From NCBI RefSeq assembly GCF_014211975.1, contig NZ_CP060084.1, forward strand, positions 992,001-1,056,000: a DNA stretch of 64,000 nucleotides, given 5' to 3'. The notes beneath the pieces were generated by a model, which worked only from the letters and a program-made list of their open reading frames with translations, did not search any database and was not told where the DNA came from. The stretch comes from Teredinibacter haidensis (GTDB lineage Bacteria > Pseudomonadota > Gammaproteobacteria > Pseudomonadales > Cellvibrionaceae). A program made the translations under genes and the position numbers. This document shows positions 9,313 to 17,660 of this stretch, piece after piece (position 1 is the stretch's first letter; every line of letters starts with the position of its first letter).

Positions 9313-10125
9313 GAAACTGACGCCTTAAAGCTGATGTCGTTGTTTTTTTAGGATTTCGTTGGTTTGCTCCATGCTTTGGGACAATTTTACAGCGTTAGGC
9401 CAATAGTTGGCCGTAACAAAGCAAATCGCGCCTATAACCGGCACCAAAAAAGGCTGCTGATTCCAACAGAGGTTCCTTAGGTTAGTTTTCTTTAGCCTTG
9501 TTCGCGGTGTTCTACTACGACGCTAGGGGTATTTTGACCATAGTCAATAATTCCTCGTTGAGCTAGCAGTAACCGCGACTACCCCGCGGCAGGTTCTGGT
9601 ATTGCGAGCAATATAAGCCACGGCAGCAAAAAAGATCCCCCCCAATCATAAAGGTTCAGCAGGCGCTACTAACAGCCACCAGAGTACAGGCGGCCAGTAT
9701 TTTATGAGAATTTCAAGCGATTGACAGCTGTTTGCTCAAAAAAACTGTTATTCGTTGAGAATTTGTTAAGAAAAATGGGCTGAACTGGCAAATTGGAGGG
9801 TATTTGCTTGCTACCGCTTTCTGAGAGCAAGAGCTTCAATTGACTTGTTTCGGTGTCAAATTGTTGCTTGCATTACACTAATTGAGTGATATTCGTATCG
9901 GTAGGGGCCCATTGAGGGGGAGTTAATTGTCTTTATTCTCGCAGCCGTGTTATAAAACGATTGAATGGTGCTGATTACTGGGTGGCACTTTTCGGGCAAA
10001 CGCAATAATAAATAACAATAAATAGACATCGCCCCCTTTGCTCCAACGGTTCGCACTAGTATTGGTAACCTCTATTGCTGACTCCTCAAGTGAGCCTGGA
10101 CAGGTGCTGTGCGCAAGGAGTTTCC
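9313..10125. other. Divergent intergenic region, no gene seen
   Basis: About 0.8 kb between the divergently transcribed symporter and mutarotase-like genes. A perfect 15-bp dyad, GGCCAA-TAG-TTGGCC (9398-9412), lies about 90 bases before the symporter start and may be an operator. A TTGACA at 9721 has a poorly spaced -10. Minus-strand frames at 9856-10180 have no ribosome-binding site and overlap the start of the next gene; I do not call them. Confidence 0.5.
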
Positions 10126-10962
10126 ATGGATAGCGAGATAGCTGCTCTGGAGTTGCTGTCGTCAGGCAGGAAAATATCAATCAACCGTTTAGGGGGAAGG
10201 ATTCAGTCGTTCTCTTTGAACTCAAAAAATGTCCTTATGTCGTCGGGAGTGCAAACCGGCTCTACCTTCTGGCCCTCTCCGCAATCGCTCTGGGGCTGGC
10301 CACCGCCAAAAGTTATAGATCAAGCTCTCTACGATATAGTCAAACGCTCCAGCCAGTGTATTTCGTTGCGCAGCGTTGTTGATGAGCAGCACGGGGTTCG
10401 GGTGGTTAAGCGTATAACGCCAATTAAAAATGGCGTTACCATTGAATACTCGATTATTAATGAATCCAGTGAGATCATCACCATGGCCCCGTGGGAAATT
10501 AGCCGGGTGGCGGGGGGCTTAACCTTTTACAGTGCAGATTCCGGTCCGGAGCCGCAATCTACTTGTCCTATCGATTACGCCGCAGATCACTACTGGTATA
10601 AATACGACGCGAAAGAACTGCAGGGTATACCGAAAATATTTGCCAATAACACCGATGGTTGGTTGGCGAACGTCAATGATGGGCTGTTGTTTCTTAAGCT
10701 GTTTCCCTGTGTGGATCCGGCAGAAATTGCGCCATCAGAAGCCGAAGTGGAAATTTATGCACATGCTGATGCTAAGCAGCCTTATATTGAATTGGAGCAA
10801 CAGGGGCCGTTCAAGGCGATAATGCCCGGCATGAAAACCAACTGGTCGGTCGACTGGCTGCTGTTTGACGTGCCCGACAATATCCCCGTGAAGATTGGCA
10901 GTTTCGAATTGCTTGATTTTGTGGAAGAGGCTTTTCGTGTTTCCGAGAATGTTGTGACGTAG
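10126..10962 (+). CDS. Aldose mutarotase-like protein (DUF4380-like)
   Basis: A 278-residue protein that reads as a galactose-mutarotase-fold sugar-binding domain: RLGGRIQSFSL near residue 20, a central Trp-rich region, and EQQGPFKAIMPGMKTNWSVDW near residue 215, as in DUF4380 and aldose-epimerase-like proteins. No signal peptide. I start at ATG 10126 because AAGGAG (10115-10120) sits five bases before it; the longer frame back to 10075 has no such site. Next to cellobiose uptake genes, it may interconvert sugar anomers for the phosphorylase, but catalytic residues cannot be verified by eye. Confidence 0.65.
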   Translation: MDSEIAALELLSSGRKISINRLGGRIQSFSLNSKNVLMSSGVQTGSTFWPSPQSLWGWPPPKVIDQALYDIVKRSSQCISLRSVVDEQHGVRVVKRITPIKNGVTIEYSIINESSEIITMAPWEISRVAGGLTFYSADSGPEPQSTCPIDYAADHYWYKYDAKELQGIPKIFANNTDGWLANVNDGLLFLKLFPCVDPAEIAPSEAEVEIYAHADAKQPYIELEQQGPFKAIMPGMKTNWSVDWLLFDVPDNIPVKIGSFELLDFVEEAFRVSENVVT

Positions 10963-11089
10963 ATTACTGGGTAATCGGTGAAGCACTGGAGAACACAGGC
11001 TATGCTCAAATGAAGTTGAGTGATAGTTTTGGTGTGTTATTGCTTGCGGGGAGTACAATTAACGGATTGCTTTAAGAGGAGGGATGGCC

Positions 11090-11866
11090 ATGGTCACGGT
11101 TGCTCACAGCACATTACCTACTGCGCTAGTCACTGGCGCGGGTAGCGGCATAGGTGCCGCGTTGGCTCAGGCACTGGCCCCGCAGCATGAGGTGATTGTA
11201 TCGGACCTCAATATGGAAGCGGCTACCGCCGTTTCGGAGCAGATTCTATCGCAAGGGTTTCGTGCGCGGGCACTGTCTTTGGATGTATCGAGTCAAGCGA
11301 GCATTGATACCGCTGCGCAAAGCGCGGGTACTGTCGATATTCTTGTAAACAACGCAGGCATACAATACGTGGCCAAGCTGGAAGCCTTCCCCCCGGAAAA
11401 ATGGCGTCAATTGAACGAGATCTTGTTAGTTGGTCCAGCCATGCTAACGCGCGCCTTGTTGCCTTCGATGAAAGCGAAAAACTTTGGGCGCATTATCAAT
11501 ATTGGTTCTATTCATGCCTTGGTTGCGTCGCCATTTAAAAGCGCCTATGTAGCAGCCAAGCACGGGATTTTAGGTTTTTCCAAAGTTGTTGCTCTGGAAA
11601 CTGCAGAGTTTGATATCACCATCAACACAGTATGTCCCTCTTATGTCAAAACACCGTTGGTTGAAAAGCAAATTGTTCAGCAGGCTCAGGAGCATTGTAT
11701 GTCCGAAGCTGATGTAATAAGCAAAATAATGCTTGAGCCCATGCCCAAAAAAGCCTTTATTGAAATGGATGAGCTCGCTGGTACGGTGCAATATCTAATC
11801 TCACGCGCAGCAAAAAATATAACAGGCCAATCCATAGTGCTTGATGGTGGCTGGACGGTTAGATGA
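11090..11866 (+). CDS. bdhA: 3-hydroxybutyrate dehydrogenase (SDR family)
   Basis: NAD-dependent oxidation of (R)-3-hydroxybutyrate to acetoacetate, the re-use step after PHB breakdown. Short-chain dehydrogenase marks: TGAGSGIG near residue 16, NNAGIQ near residue 83, catalytic S and YVAAK near residues 136-153, and a C-terminal ITGQSIVLDGGWTVR. About 258 residues, normal for the family. GAGGAGG at 11076-11082 favours ATG 11090 over the ATG at 11084, which is too close. It ends 19 bases before phaC and so forms the head of the PHB block. A related 3-oxoacyl reductase is the alternative, but context and the C-terminus favour BdhA. Confidence 0.85.
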   Translation: MVTVAHSTLPTALVTGAGSGIGAALAQALAPQHEVIVSDLNMEAATAVSEQILSQGFRARALSLDVSSQASIDTAAQSAGTVDILVNNAGIQYVAKLEAFPPEKWRQLNEILLVGPAMLTRALLPSMKAKNFGRIINIGSIHALVASPFKSAYVAAKHGILGFSKVVALETAEFDITINTVCPSYVKTPLVEKQIVQQAQEHCMSEADVISKIMLEPMPKKAFIEMDELAGTVQYLISRAAKNITGQSIVLDGGWTVR

Positions 11867-11885
11867 ATTTCGGGGTGTTTAGCTT

Positions 11886-13703
11886 ATGATTGAGCAGGAG
11901 CGTACAGAGGTTCTGCATTATTTGAACAAATTCAGCGGTGTCTTTAACGACATGATGCAGGAGGTGATTAAGCGCATTATTCGTAGCCAATTCGACGGTG
12001 AATTTCAATCGGCCTGCTTTAGTAGTGAAGAGCATTGTCCTGCACCCAAAATCCCAAATGTGAAAGTAAATGCTGAACAATTTGTAAAGCAGCAAATGCA
12101 ATTTTTGGAAAAGCAGCAGGAGCTGTGGCAAAGCGCGACGCGAGCCATGATGGGGGAAAAGGTTGAACCGGTAATTAAGGAAGAAAAGGGCGATACACGT
12201 TTTGAGGACAAGGATTGGAGTGGAAATCCAATGTTTAGTTACATCAAACAAGCCTATTTGCTTAATGCTGAATATATGCACCAAATGGTTAACACTCTGG
12301 AGTTTGATGATAAAAAATTGGAGGAACAGGTACGTTTTTACACTCGACAATTTATCAGTTCTGTGGCTCCCAGTAACTATGTGTTGACCAATCCAGAGGT
12401 GTGTCGGGAAATCTTATCGACGGAGGGGGAAAACCTAGCTAAAGGCATAGATAATTTTATGCGGGATTTGGAAAACAGCCCCAGTGAAGCGTTTAAAATT
12501 ACACAGGTCAATTTGGATGCCTTTACACTAGGAGTGAATTTGGCTTATACGCCGGGTAAAGTCATCTTTCAAAACCGTTTAATAGAGCTTATTCAATACA
12601 GTCCAACTACCGATAATGTGTTCACCAACCCTCTATTGATTATTCCGCCTTTCATCAATAAATATTATATTCTTGATCTTGACGATCAAAAGTCATTGGT
12701 GCGCTGGCTGGTTGGGCAAGGCTATACCGTGTTTATGGTGTCGTGGGTTAATCCAGGTGAAGATCTGGAGGGCTTAACCTACGATAGTTATATAGAGGAG
12801 GGGGTGGTCGCGGCTTTGGATGTGGTGGAATCCATATCCCAAAGTGATAATGTTAATGTTGTCGGCTATTGTGTAGGTGGTACCCTGCTTGGCATGGCAC
12901 AAGCGTATTTGTTGTCGAAGGGAGATCGGAGGATTCAATCGCTAACTTTCTTGACCACGCTGTTCGATTTTTCGGAACCGGGAGAGGTTGGCAATTATAT
13001 TTCTGAGCAGATGTATCCGCTTATTGAGAAAATGGTGCAGACCAACGGATATTTTGATGGGCGAATACTAGGTTTAAGTTTTAGCTTGTTGAGGGAAAAC
13101 AACCTGTTCTGGTCCTTCTTTATTGAAAACTACCTAAAGGGCAAGGATCCAACACCCTTCGACATCCTTTACTGGAACTCCGACTCGACCAACATCCCCG
13201 GTCCAGCGTATTTATACTATCTTCGGGTAATGTACTTGGAGAATAAATTGATTCAGGCCGATGGTTTAGAGGTCAAAGGTGTTCCTATTGATCTTGGTAA
13301 AATAAAGACCCCTAGCTATTGCTTGGCGGCTATGGCAGATCATATAGTGCTTTGGCCCGCCGCGTACCGCAGCGCCAAATGCCTGGGCGGAAAAAAGCGC
13401 TTTGTGCTGACCGAATCTGGCCATGTTGCCGGAGTCGTCAATCCGGCGGCGATAGGTAAATACCCTCATTGGGTAAACGATAGAATGCCCAAAGATCACC
13501 AGCAGTGGCTGGCCGGGGCGAAGCAGCAGCAGGGTTCTTGGTGGAATGATTGGCACCGCTGGTTACAACAATTCGCTGGAGAACAGCGCGATTTAATTGA
13601 TATGGGAAGCGTACGCTACCCGGTTATTGGCGACGCGCCGGGTTGTTATGTAAAGGTGAGATTGGAGAAAGTAGAGTCTGACGTTGCAGATGTGTCGTTA
13701 TAA
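11886..13703 (+). CDS. phaC: Class I poly(3-hydroxyalkanoate) synthase PhaC
   Basis: Polymerises (R)-3-hydroxyacyl-CoA into PHB on the granule surface. The alpha/beta-hydrolase core has the cysteine lipase-like box GYCVGG with C329, and the triad is completed by D485 (MADHIVLW) and H513 (SGHVAGVV). At 605 residues with an N-terminal extension of about 200 residues it is class I, needing no PhaE partner. Flanked by bdhA upstream and phaR 29 bases downstream on the same strand. The N-terminal 120 residues are rather polar and Gln-rich. All catalytic residues are intact. Confidence 0.95.
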   Translation: MIEQERTEVLHYLNKFSGVFNDMMQEVIKRIIRSQFDGEFQSACFSSEEHCPAPKIPNVKVNAEQFVKQQMQFLEKQQELWQSATRAMMGEKVEPVIKEEKGDTRFEDKDWSGNPMFSYIKQAYLLNAEYMHQMVNTLEFDDKKLEEQVRFYTRQFISSVAPSNYVLTNPEVCREILSTEGENLAKGIDNFMRDLENSPSEAFKITQVNLDAFTLGVNLAYTPGKVIFQNRLIELIQYSPTTDNVFTNPLLIIPPFINKYYILDLDDQKSLVRWLVGQGYTVFMVSWVNPGEDLEGLTYDSYIEEGVVAALDVVESISQSDNVNVVGYCVGGTLLGMAQAYLLSKGDRRIQSLTFLTTLFDFSEPGEVGNYISEQMYPLIEKMVQTNGYFDGRILGLSFSLLRENNLFWSFFIENYLKGKDPTPFDILYWNSDSTNIPGPAYLYYLRVMYLENKLIQADGLEVKGVPIDLGKIKTPSYCLAAMADHIVLWPAAYRSAKCLGGKKRFVLTESGHVAGVVNPAAIGKYPHWVNDRMPKDHQQWLAGAKQQQGSWWNDWHRWLQQFAGEQRDLIDMGSVRYPVIGDAPGCYVKVRLEKVESDVADVSL

Positions 13704-13732
13704 TCCATAAAAAACACTATGAGAAAAATCTT

Positions 13733-14233
13733 GTGATAATTATTAAAAAATACCCTAATCGACGCTTATACGATACGTCCAAAAGCCAATACGTTAATTT
13801 GGAGACAATCAAAGAATTGGTTATACAGCATCAAGATTTTAAAGTAATTGACTCTAAAACAGAGGACGATCTTACTAAAAGCATTTTGTTACAGATCATT
13901 ACCGAGCAGGAAGGTAGTGATCAGCAGGCAGTTCTCACTCAGACAGTGCTCAAGCAATTAATACGTTTTTACGGTAGCGATATGCAGGTATTTATGCGTC
14001 AGTATCTGGAACAGAGTATCGCCACCTTTATGGAGAGGCAGGATACTTTCCAGGGGGTGATGCAAGAATTTATGGATACAACGTCTCCCGCCTCTGTATT
14101 CAATCAAATGATGGAGAAGAATATGTCTATTTGGCAGAGTTTTACTGGAGCGGCAACCCAAAAGGATTCTGGGCATAGCCCCTTCGGAGATGCGCCAGAT
14201 GAGCCCTCCAAAGAAGGCGACAAGCCCGAGTAA
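13733..14233 (+). CDS. phaR: PHB synthesis repressor PhaR
   Basis: DNA-binding regulator that represses phasin genes and is titrated away by nascent PHB granules. The N-terminal 60 residues (KYPNRRLYDTSKSQYVNLETI, then KVIDSKTEDDLTKSILLQII) are the conserved PHB/PHA accumulation regulator DNA-binding domain; the middle (about 65-120) is the granule-binding domain. 166 residues. The start is GTG 13733. Downstream lie two phasin genes whose upstream regions hold three copies of one 15-bp site, the likely PhaR operator. Confidence 0.93.
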   Translation: MIIIKKYPNRRLYDTSKSQYVNLETIKELVIQHQDFKVIDSKTEDDLTKSILLQIITEQEGSDQQAVLTQTVLKQLIRFYGSDMQVFMRQYLEQSIATFMERQDTFQGVMQEFMDTTSPASVFNQMMEKNMSIWQSFTGAATQKDSGHSPFGDAPDEPSKEGDKPE

Positions 14234-14354
14234 CGTCCTAGCTAGGCCCAAGGGGCTCTCTACAGAACCCCTTCCCCCGTCACCGCTCACCGTAAAATAT
14301 TCCCGCAGGTTTTAACCGTAATAGCGTCTAGCTTTAATTCAGTCTAACAGTTGT

Positions 14355-14369
14355 TGTTGCGCTGCAGCA
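14355..14369. promoter_or_regulatory. Candidate PhaR operator 1
   Basis: TGTTGC-GC-TGCAGCA, fitting TRTTGC-NN-TGCARYA. It lies about 85 bases before the first phasin start. PhaR of other bacteria binds TGC-rich dyads at phasin promoters; the match to this protein is inferred. Confidence 0.55.
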
Positions 14370-14414
14370 GAATCGCTTGACCAACGCTTAGATGATGCTT
14401 AAACTACGTTTAAA

Positions 14415-14429
14415 TATTGCAGTGCAGCA
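14415..14429. promoter_or_regulatory. Candidate PhaR operator 2
   Basis: TATTGC-AG-TGCAGCA, 60 bases (centre to centre) after operator 1, and 22 bases before the first phasin ATG, a place where binding would block initiation. Confidence 0.6.
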
Positions 14430-14451
14430 ACCCTACAATGGAGGATCGGCC

Positions 14452-14769
14452 ATGTTAGATAAAATGTTTGAACAATCTCAAAACGCTTTTAAACCCATGA
14501 ACGAATTGCTGTCTTTAAACACCAAGGTACTGGAAGAGTTAGCGGAAAAGCAAAAAACTCTGGTAACCGATATGGTTAATGACAGCATGGCATTTGCCAA
14601 AGAAATAGGCTCTCAGAAAGACTTCTCCGGTGTGTTCCAAACGCAGAAATCTTATGTAGAAGGAGTCCAGGATAAGTGGGTTTCAGCTTCTACCGAAATG
14701 TATGAACTCTTTACTTCCACCCAGGAAAAGGCCGGGGAAGTCATTAAGAGTGCGGCCGTTGTTCAATAG
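14452..14769 (+). CDS. phaP: Phasin (PHB granule-associated protein)
   Basis: A 105-residue amphipathic helical protein of the phasin family that coats PHB granules. MLDKMFEQSQNAFKPMNELLSLNTKVLEEL and the FAKEIGSQKDFSGVFQTQKSYVEGVQDKW core are typical of the short gammaproteobacterial phasins. Start chosen at ATG 14452, preceded by GGAGG (14440-14444); the longer frame from 14392 would read through candidate operator 2. Followed by a strong terminator, so it is its own transcription unit under probable PhaR control. Confidence 0.9.
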   Translation: MLDKMFEQSQNAFKPMNELLSLNTKVLEELAEKQKTLVTDMVNDSMAFAKEIGSQKDFSGVFQTQKSYVEGVQDKWVSASTEMYELFTSTQEKAGEVIKSAAVVQ

Positions 14770-14828
14770 TCTGTTTGTGCGTACGACCGGCTTCTCTGTT
14801 ATACGGTCATAGCACTAGTTATACATAG

Positions 14829-14853
14829 GCCCGGAAAGTTACCGGGCTTTTTT
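14829..14853 (+). terminator. Terminator after phaP
   Basis: GCCCGG, seven-base loop, CCGGGC, then six T. Confidence 0.9.
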
Positions 14854-15012
14854 GTGCGTGGGATTGTTCGGCGGTTTGATCCTGTTGTGAAAGAGAGAGG
14901 GCGCGCCAAAAAGGCTTACCTGAGCGCGAAGGGTTGCTTCTAGCGTCGGAATGCTGCGATGCAAAATAGAGGCGTTGACCATTACTCCTGGGTATCGTAA
15001 GCTTGCCGACAA

Positions 15013-15027
15013 TATTGCACTGCAATA
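15013..15027. promoter_or_regulatory. Candidate PhaR operator 3 (perfect palindrome)
   Basis: TATTGCA-C-TGCAATA, a perfect 15-bp palindrome 79 bases before the second phasin start. It shares the core TATTGC-NN-TGCA with operators 1 and 2. Confidence 0.6.
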
Positions 15028-15106
15028 GGTTGCGGACATTTATGAGTCTCGAGCTCGCGTGTCTTCGGTTCTAAATTTTCGGCAGAATCACATAAGGAGC
15101 GTTGTT

Positions 15107-15592
15107 ATGTACGAAAAAATGTATCAACAAGCGGAATCCTTGCTTAAACCTTTCGGCGACATCATGAGTCTAAATTTTGAAGTGATGGACGCTATCCGTG
15201 AAAAACAAGCGGATTTTTTAAGTGGCATGCTGTTGGATTCAATTGAGCACGTGAAGGATTTGTCGGGCCAGACAAGCCTAGAGCTGATTTGTGAAGTCCA
15301 AAAAAAATATTGGGAGTCTGTGCAGGAAAAAGTGTCCGCCAATACCCAGGACTCTTATACTCTGTTGAGTGATTCGCAGGAAAAATTGGGTGAAGTGATT
15401 CAGGGGGTAGTGAGTTGGCCAGAAATGCCAAGTTGGAGCGATATCATTTCGCCGGACGCTGTAAAAGCACCGGCTAAAAAGCCTGCATCACCTAGAAAGT
15501 CTGCGGCGAAAAAGAAGTCTCCTGCGAGTAAGGCCGTTGCCCCGGCAAGTTCAGACGTCGAATCAAAGCCAGCAGAAGCTGTTGGCGAGTAG
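15107..15592 (+). CDS. Second phasin, with basic Lys/Ala/Pro-rich tail
   Basis: A 161-residue phasin paralogue. Residues 1-110 follow the first phasin closely in layout (MYEKMYQQAESLLKPFGDIM ... QEKLGEVIQG). Residues about 120-148 add a tail rich in Lys, Ala and Pro (PAKKPASPRKSAAKKK), similar in style to the histone H1-like tails of PhaF, which tie granules to the nucleoid. ATG 15107 is chosen because AAGGAG (15094-15099) precedes it. Candidate PhaR operator 3 lies upstream. DNA binding by the tail is inference. Confidence 0.82.
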   Translation: MYEKMYQQAESLLKPFGDIMSLNFEVMDAIREKQADFLSGMLLDSIEHVKDLSGQTSLELICEVQKKYWESVQEKVSANTQDSYTLLSDSQEKLGEVIQGVVSWPEMPSWSDIISPDAVKAPAKKPASPRKSAAKKKSPASKAVAPASSDVESKPAEAVGE

Positions 15593-15606
15593 GGAGTGAA
15601 GCAGTC

Positions 15607-15643
15607 GCCGCTATCAGGAAAATGGTGCTGATAGCGGCTTTTT
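15607..15643. terminator. Terminator between second phasin and phaB
   Basis: Eleven-base perfect arms GCCGCTATCAG / CTGATAGCGGC, ten-base loop, then five T. It ends the second phasin transcript. The convergent phaB gene stops a few bases beyond. Confidence 0.9.
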
Positions 15644-15647
15644 GCTG

Positions 15648-16373
15648 TCAATACATATGCTGCCCGCCATTAATAGACATGGTGGAACCGGTAATAAACC
15701 CCGCTTCGTCTGCAACAAGGAATGCAACACCTCTTGCTATTTCCTCGGGTTGACCTAATCTGCCAATGGGTATACCCGCGACAATTTTAGCCAGTACTTT
15801 TGGGGGAACAGCTCTTACCATATCCGTTTCGATATAACCTGGCGCAATAGCATTTACTGTGATGTTATGTCGCGCTCCCTCTTGAGCCAAGGCTTTGGTA
15901 AAACCGTGAATACCAGACTTGGCTGCTGCATAGTTTACCTGTCCGTACTGTCCGGCCTGCCCATTAATTGAGCCAATATTCACAATTCGCCCAAAATTAT
16001 TTGTACGCATTGTTTCAATAACGTTGCGACTTAGGTTAAAACAGGAGCCCAAATCGGTCTCCATTACTTTGTGCCAGCATTCTGGTGTCATATTGTGAAT
16101 GGTGTTATCGCGAGTGATGCCAGCGTTATTGACCAAAATATCAATATCGTGACCGAAGTCTGAACGTATTTGTTCGATGGCTGCTTTGCAGGCGTCAAAA
16201 TCCGAAACATCGAATTTATAGATGGGAATATCATGTTCTTTATTAAAAGCTTTGGCTTTCTCGTCATTGCTTCCGTAATTTGCCGCAACTATATAACCGG
16301 CATCTTTTAGTCTTGTTGAGATGGCTTCACCGATACCGCGTGTGCCTCCAGTAACGAGGGCGAGTCTACTCAT
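15648..16373 (-). CDS. phaB: Acetoacetyl-CoA reductase PhaB
   Basis: NADPH-dependent reduction of acetoacetyl-CoA to (R)-3-hydroxybutyryl-CoA, the monomer used by PhaC. Short-chain dehydrogenase with TGGTRGIG (residues 8-15), NNAGITRD near residue 86, catalytic Ser in NIGSINGQAGQ and Y-x-x-x-K in NYAAAKSG near residue 150, and the C-terminus MSINGGQHMY typical of PhaB. 241 residues; GGAGA precedes the ATG. It is the only member of the PHB block on the minus strand. No beta-ketothiolase (phaA) or depolymerase (phaZ) is in the window. Confidence 0.93.
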   Translation of the reverse strand: MSRLALVTGGTRGIGEAISTRLKDAGYIVAANYGSNDEKAKAFNKEHDIPIYKFDVSDFDACKAAIEQIRSDFGHDIDILVNNAGITRDNTIHNMTPECWHKVMETDLGSCFNLSRNVIETMRTNNFGRIVNIGSINGQAGQYGQVNYAAAKSGIHGFTKALAQEGARHNITVNAIAPGYIETDMVRAVPPKVLAKIVAGIPIGRLGQPEEIARGVAFLVADEAGFITGSTMSINGGQHMY

Positions 16374-16534
16374 GGGCTGTTCTCCTTGAAGCTAATGAGT
16401 GTTAGTAGGGCATGGTTGTTCTGGACACAGCTCGAGCCCAGGTTTTGTTCGGGTAGGCAATTGAAACTTGAGCTTTAGTATCCATATAAGACAAAACCCG
16501 TAAATAAAGGGATGTTCGCGCCAACCTGAGAGGA

Positions 16535-17395
16535 ATGACTGTGTCCGAGCACATTGTAGAAATTAACGAGTCAAATGCACAGGCCCAACTGATAGATGAA
16601 TCCTTTAAACGCCCAGTGCTTATCGATTTTTGGGCGGATTGGTGCAGTCCCTGCAAAGCATTGATGCCGATGATGGAGAAATTGGCTGACGAGTATCAGG
16701 GAGCTTTTTTGTTGGCGAAGGTTAATGCCGATGAGCAGCAAATGATTGCAGGTCAATTTGGTGTTCGCTCTTTGCCTACTGTGATGTTGATAAAAGATGG
16801 TCAGCCGGTTGATGGTTTTACTGGTGCTCAGGCGGAGCCACAGATTCGAGAATTCCTAAGCAAGCACTTGCCAAAGTCTTGGGATCTTCAGCTAAGGCAG
16901 GCCGGGGGGTTGATGGAGCAGGGCGAGTATGCCGAAGCTTTGCCTCTATTGCTGCAGGCCTGTAAAGATTCTGGTGAGCAAGCAGATATAGCTATAATGC
17001 TGGCAAAAGTCCTGCTTGAATTGAATCGCTTAGGTGATGCCGAGGCGATTTTGGCAAAAATCAAAATGGCAGATCAGAATCAAGAATATCAAAACCTTAT
17101 GTCCAGGCTGGAGCTGGCTCGGCAGGCGGGTAAGGCTCCGGAAGTGGAAGCTTTGGAAGCGCAGTACCGGGAGAATCCGGAAGATCGGGAAATTGCTTTT
17201 CTTCTAGCGGTTCAATACAGTCAGAACAACTATTATGAGGAGGCGCTTTCCTTGTTGTACGACATTCTTCGGTTAAACCTCAACTTCAAAGACGGAAAGG
17301 CAAAAAAAACCTATACCGACGTGTTGGCCGTTCTAGGTAAGGGAGATCCGCTTGCTGTCGAGTATCAAAGGAAAATGTACACGCTGCTGTACTAA
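16535..17395 (+). CDS. cnoX: Thioredoxin-like chaperone CnoX/YbbN
   Basis: Thioredoxin fold (about residues 5-110) followed by TPR-like helices (about 120-286), the layout of CnoX (YbbN), a holdase that protects substrates under oxidative or chlorine stress and passes them to GroEL/DnaK. The active site is a full C37-S-P-C40 (FWADWCSPCK). Escherichia coli YbbN lacks the first Cys, so this protein may keep redox activity. GAGAGG (16528-16533) is close to ATG 16535 and better spaced to GTG 16541, so the true start may be two codons later. Confidence 0.88.
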   Translation: MTVSEHIVEINESNAQAQLIDESFKRPVLIDFWADWCSPCKALMPMMEKLADEYQGAFLLAKVNADEQQMIAGQFGVRSLPTVMLIKDGQPVDGFTGAQAEPQIREFLSKHLPKSWDLQLRQAGGLMEQGEYAEALPLLLQACKDSGEQADIAIMLAKVLLELNRLGDAEAILAKIKMADQNQEYQNLMSRLELARQAGKAPEVEALEAQYRENPEDREIAFLLAVQYSQNNYYEEALSLLYDILRLNLNFKDGKAKKTYTDVLAVLGKGDPLAVEYQRKMYTLLY

Positions 17396-17616
17396 TGCGT
17401 GCCAAGGGTTGATCCTGTTCAATTGCAGGTGCTTTCGTATGGTGTCAGAGCCTGGGATTACTAGGCGTCCAGCAGCAAAAATGGCATAATGCGCCCCATT
17501 TAAGGGCGAATCATTTATAAACCCGCAACCGCGCCTGTCGTTTGTCGCAATCTCTTTTCCAGGCACCCTGCTTCATTACTGGCGACGACAGACAAATGTT
17601 ATCCAAGCGCAAGCAC

Positions 17617-17640
17617 TCAAAACCCCGGAAGGGGTTTTGA
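17617..17640 (+). promoter_or_regulatory. Perfect hairpin in the serC leader
   Basis: Ten-base perfect arms TCAAAACCCC and GGGGTTTTGA around a GGAA tetraloop, ending 20 bases before the serC ATG. A GNRA-type loop and strong stem in the leader could stabilise the mRNA or attenuate transcription. It could also terminate upstream reading, although only four T follow. Confidence 0.6.
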
Positions 17641-17660
17641 CCGTTATCTAGAGGACTAAA

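Noticed and set aside
9856..10180. Minus-strand frames upstream of and into the mutarotase-like gene
   Set aside because: They cover the ribosome-binding site and start of the real gene and have no start signal.
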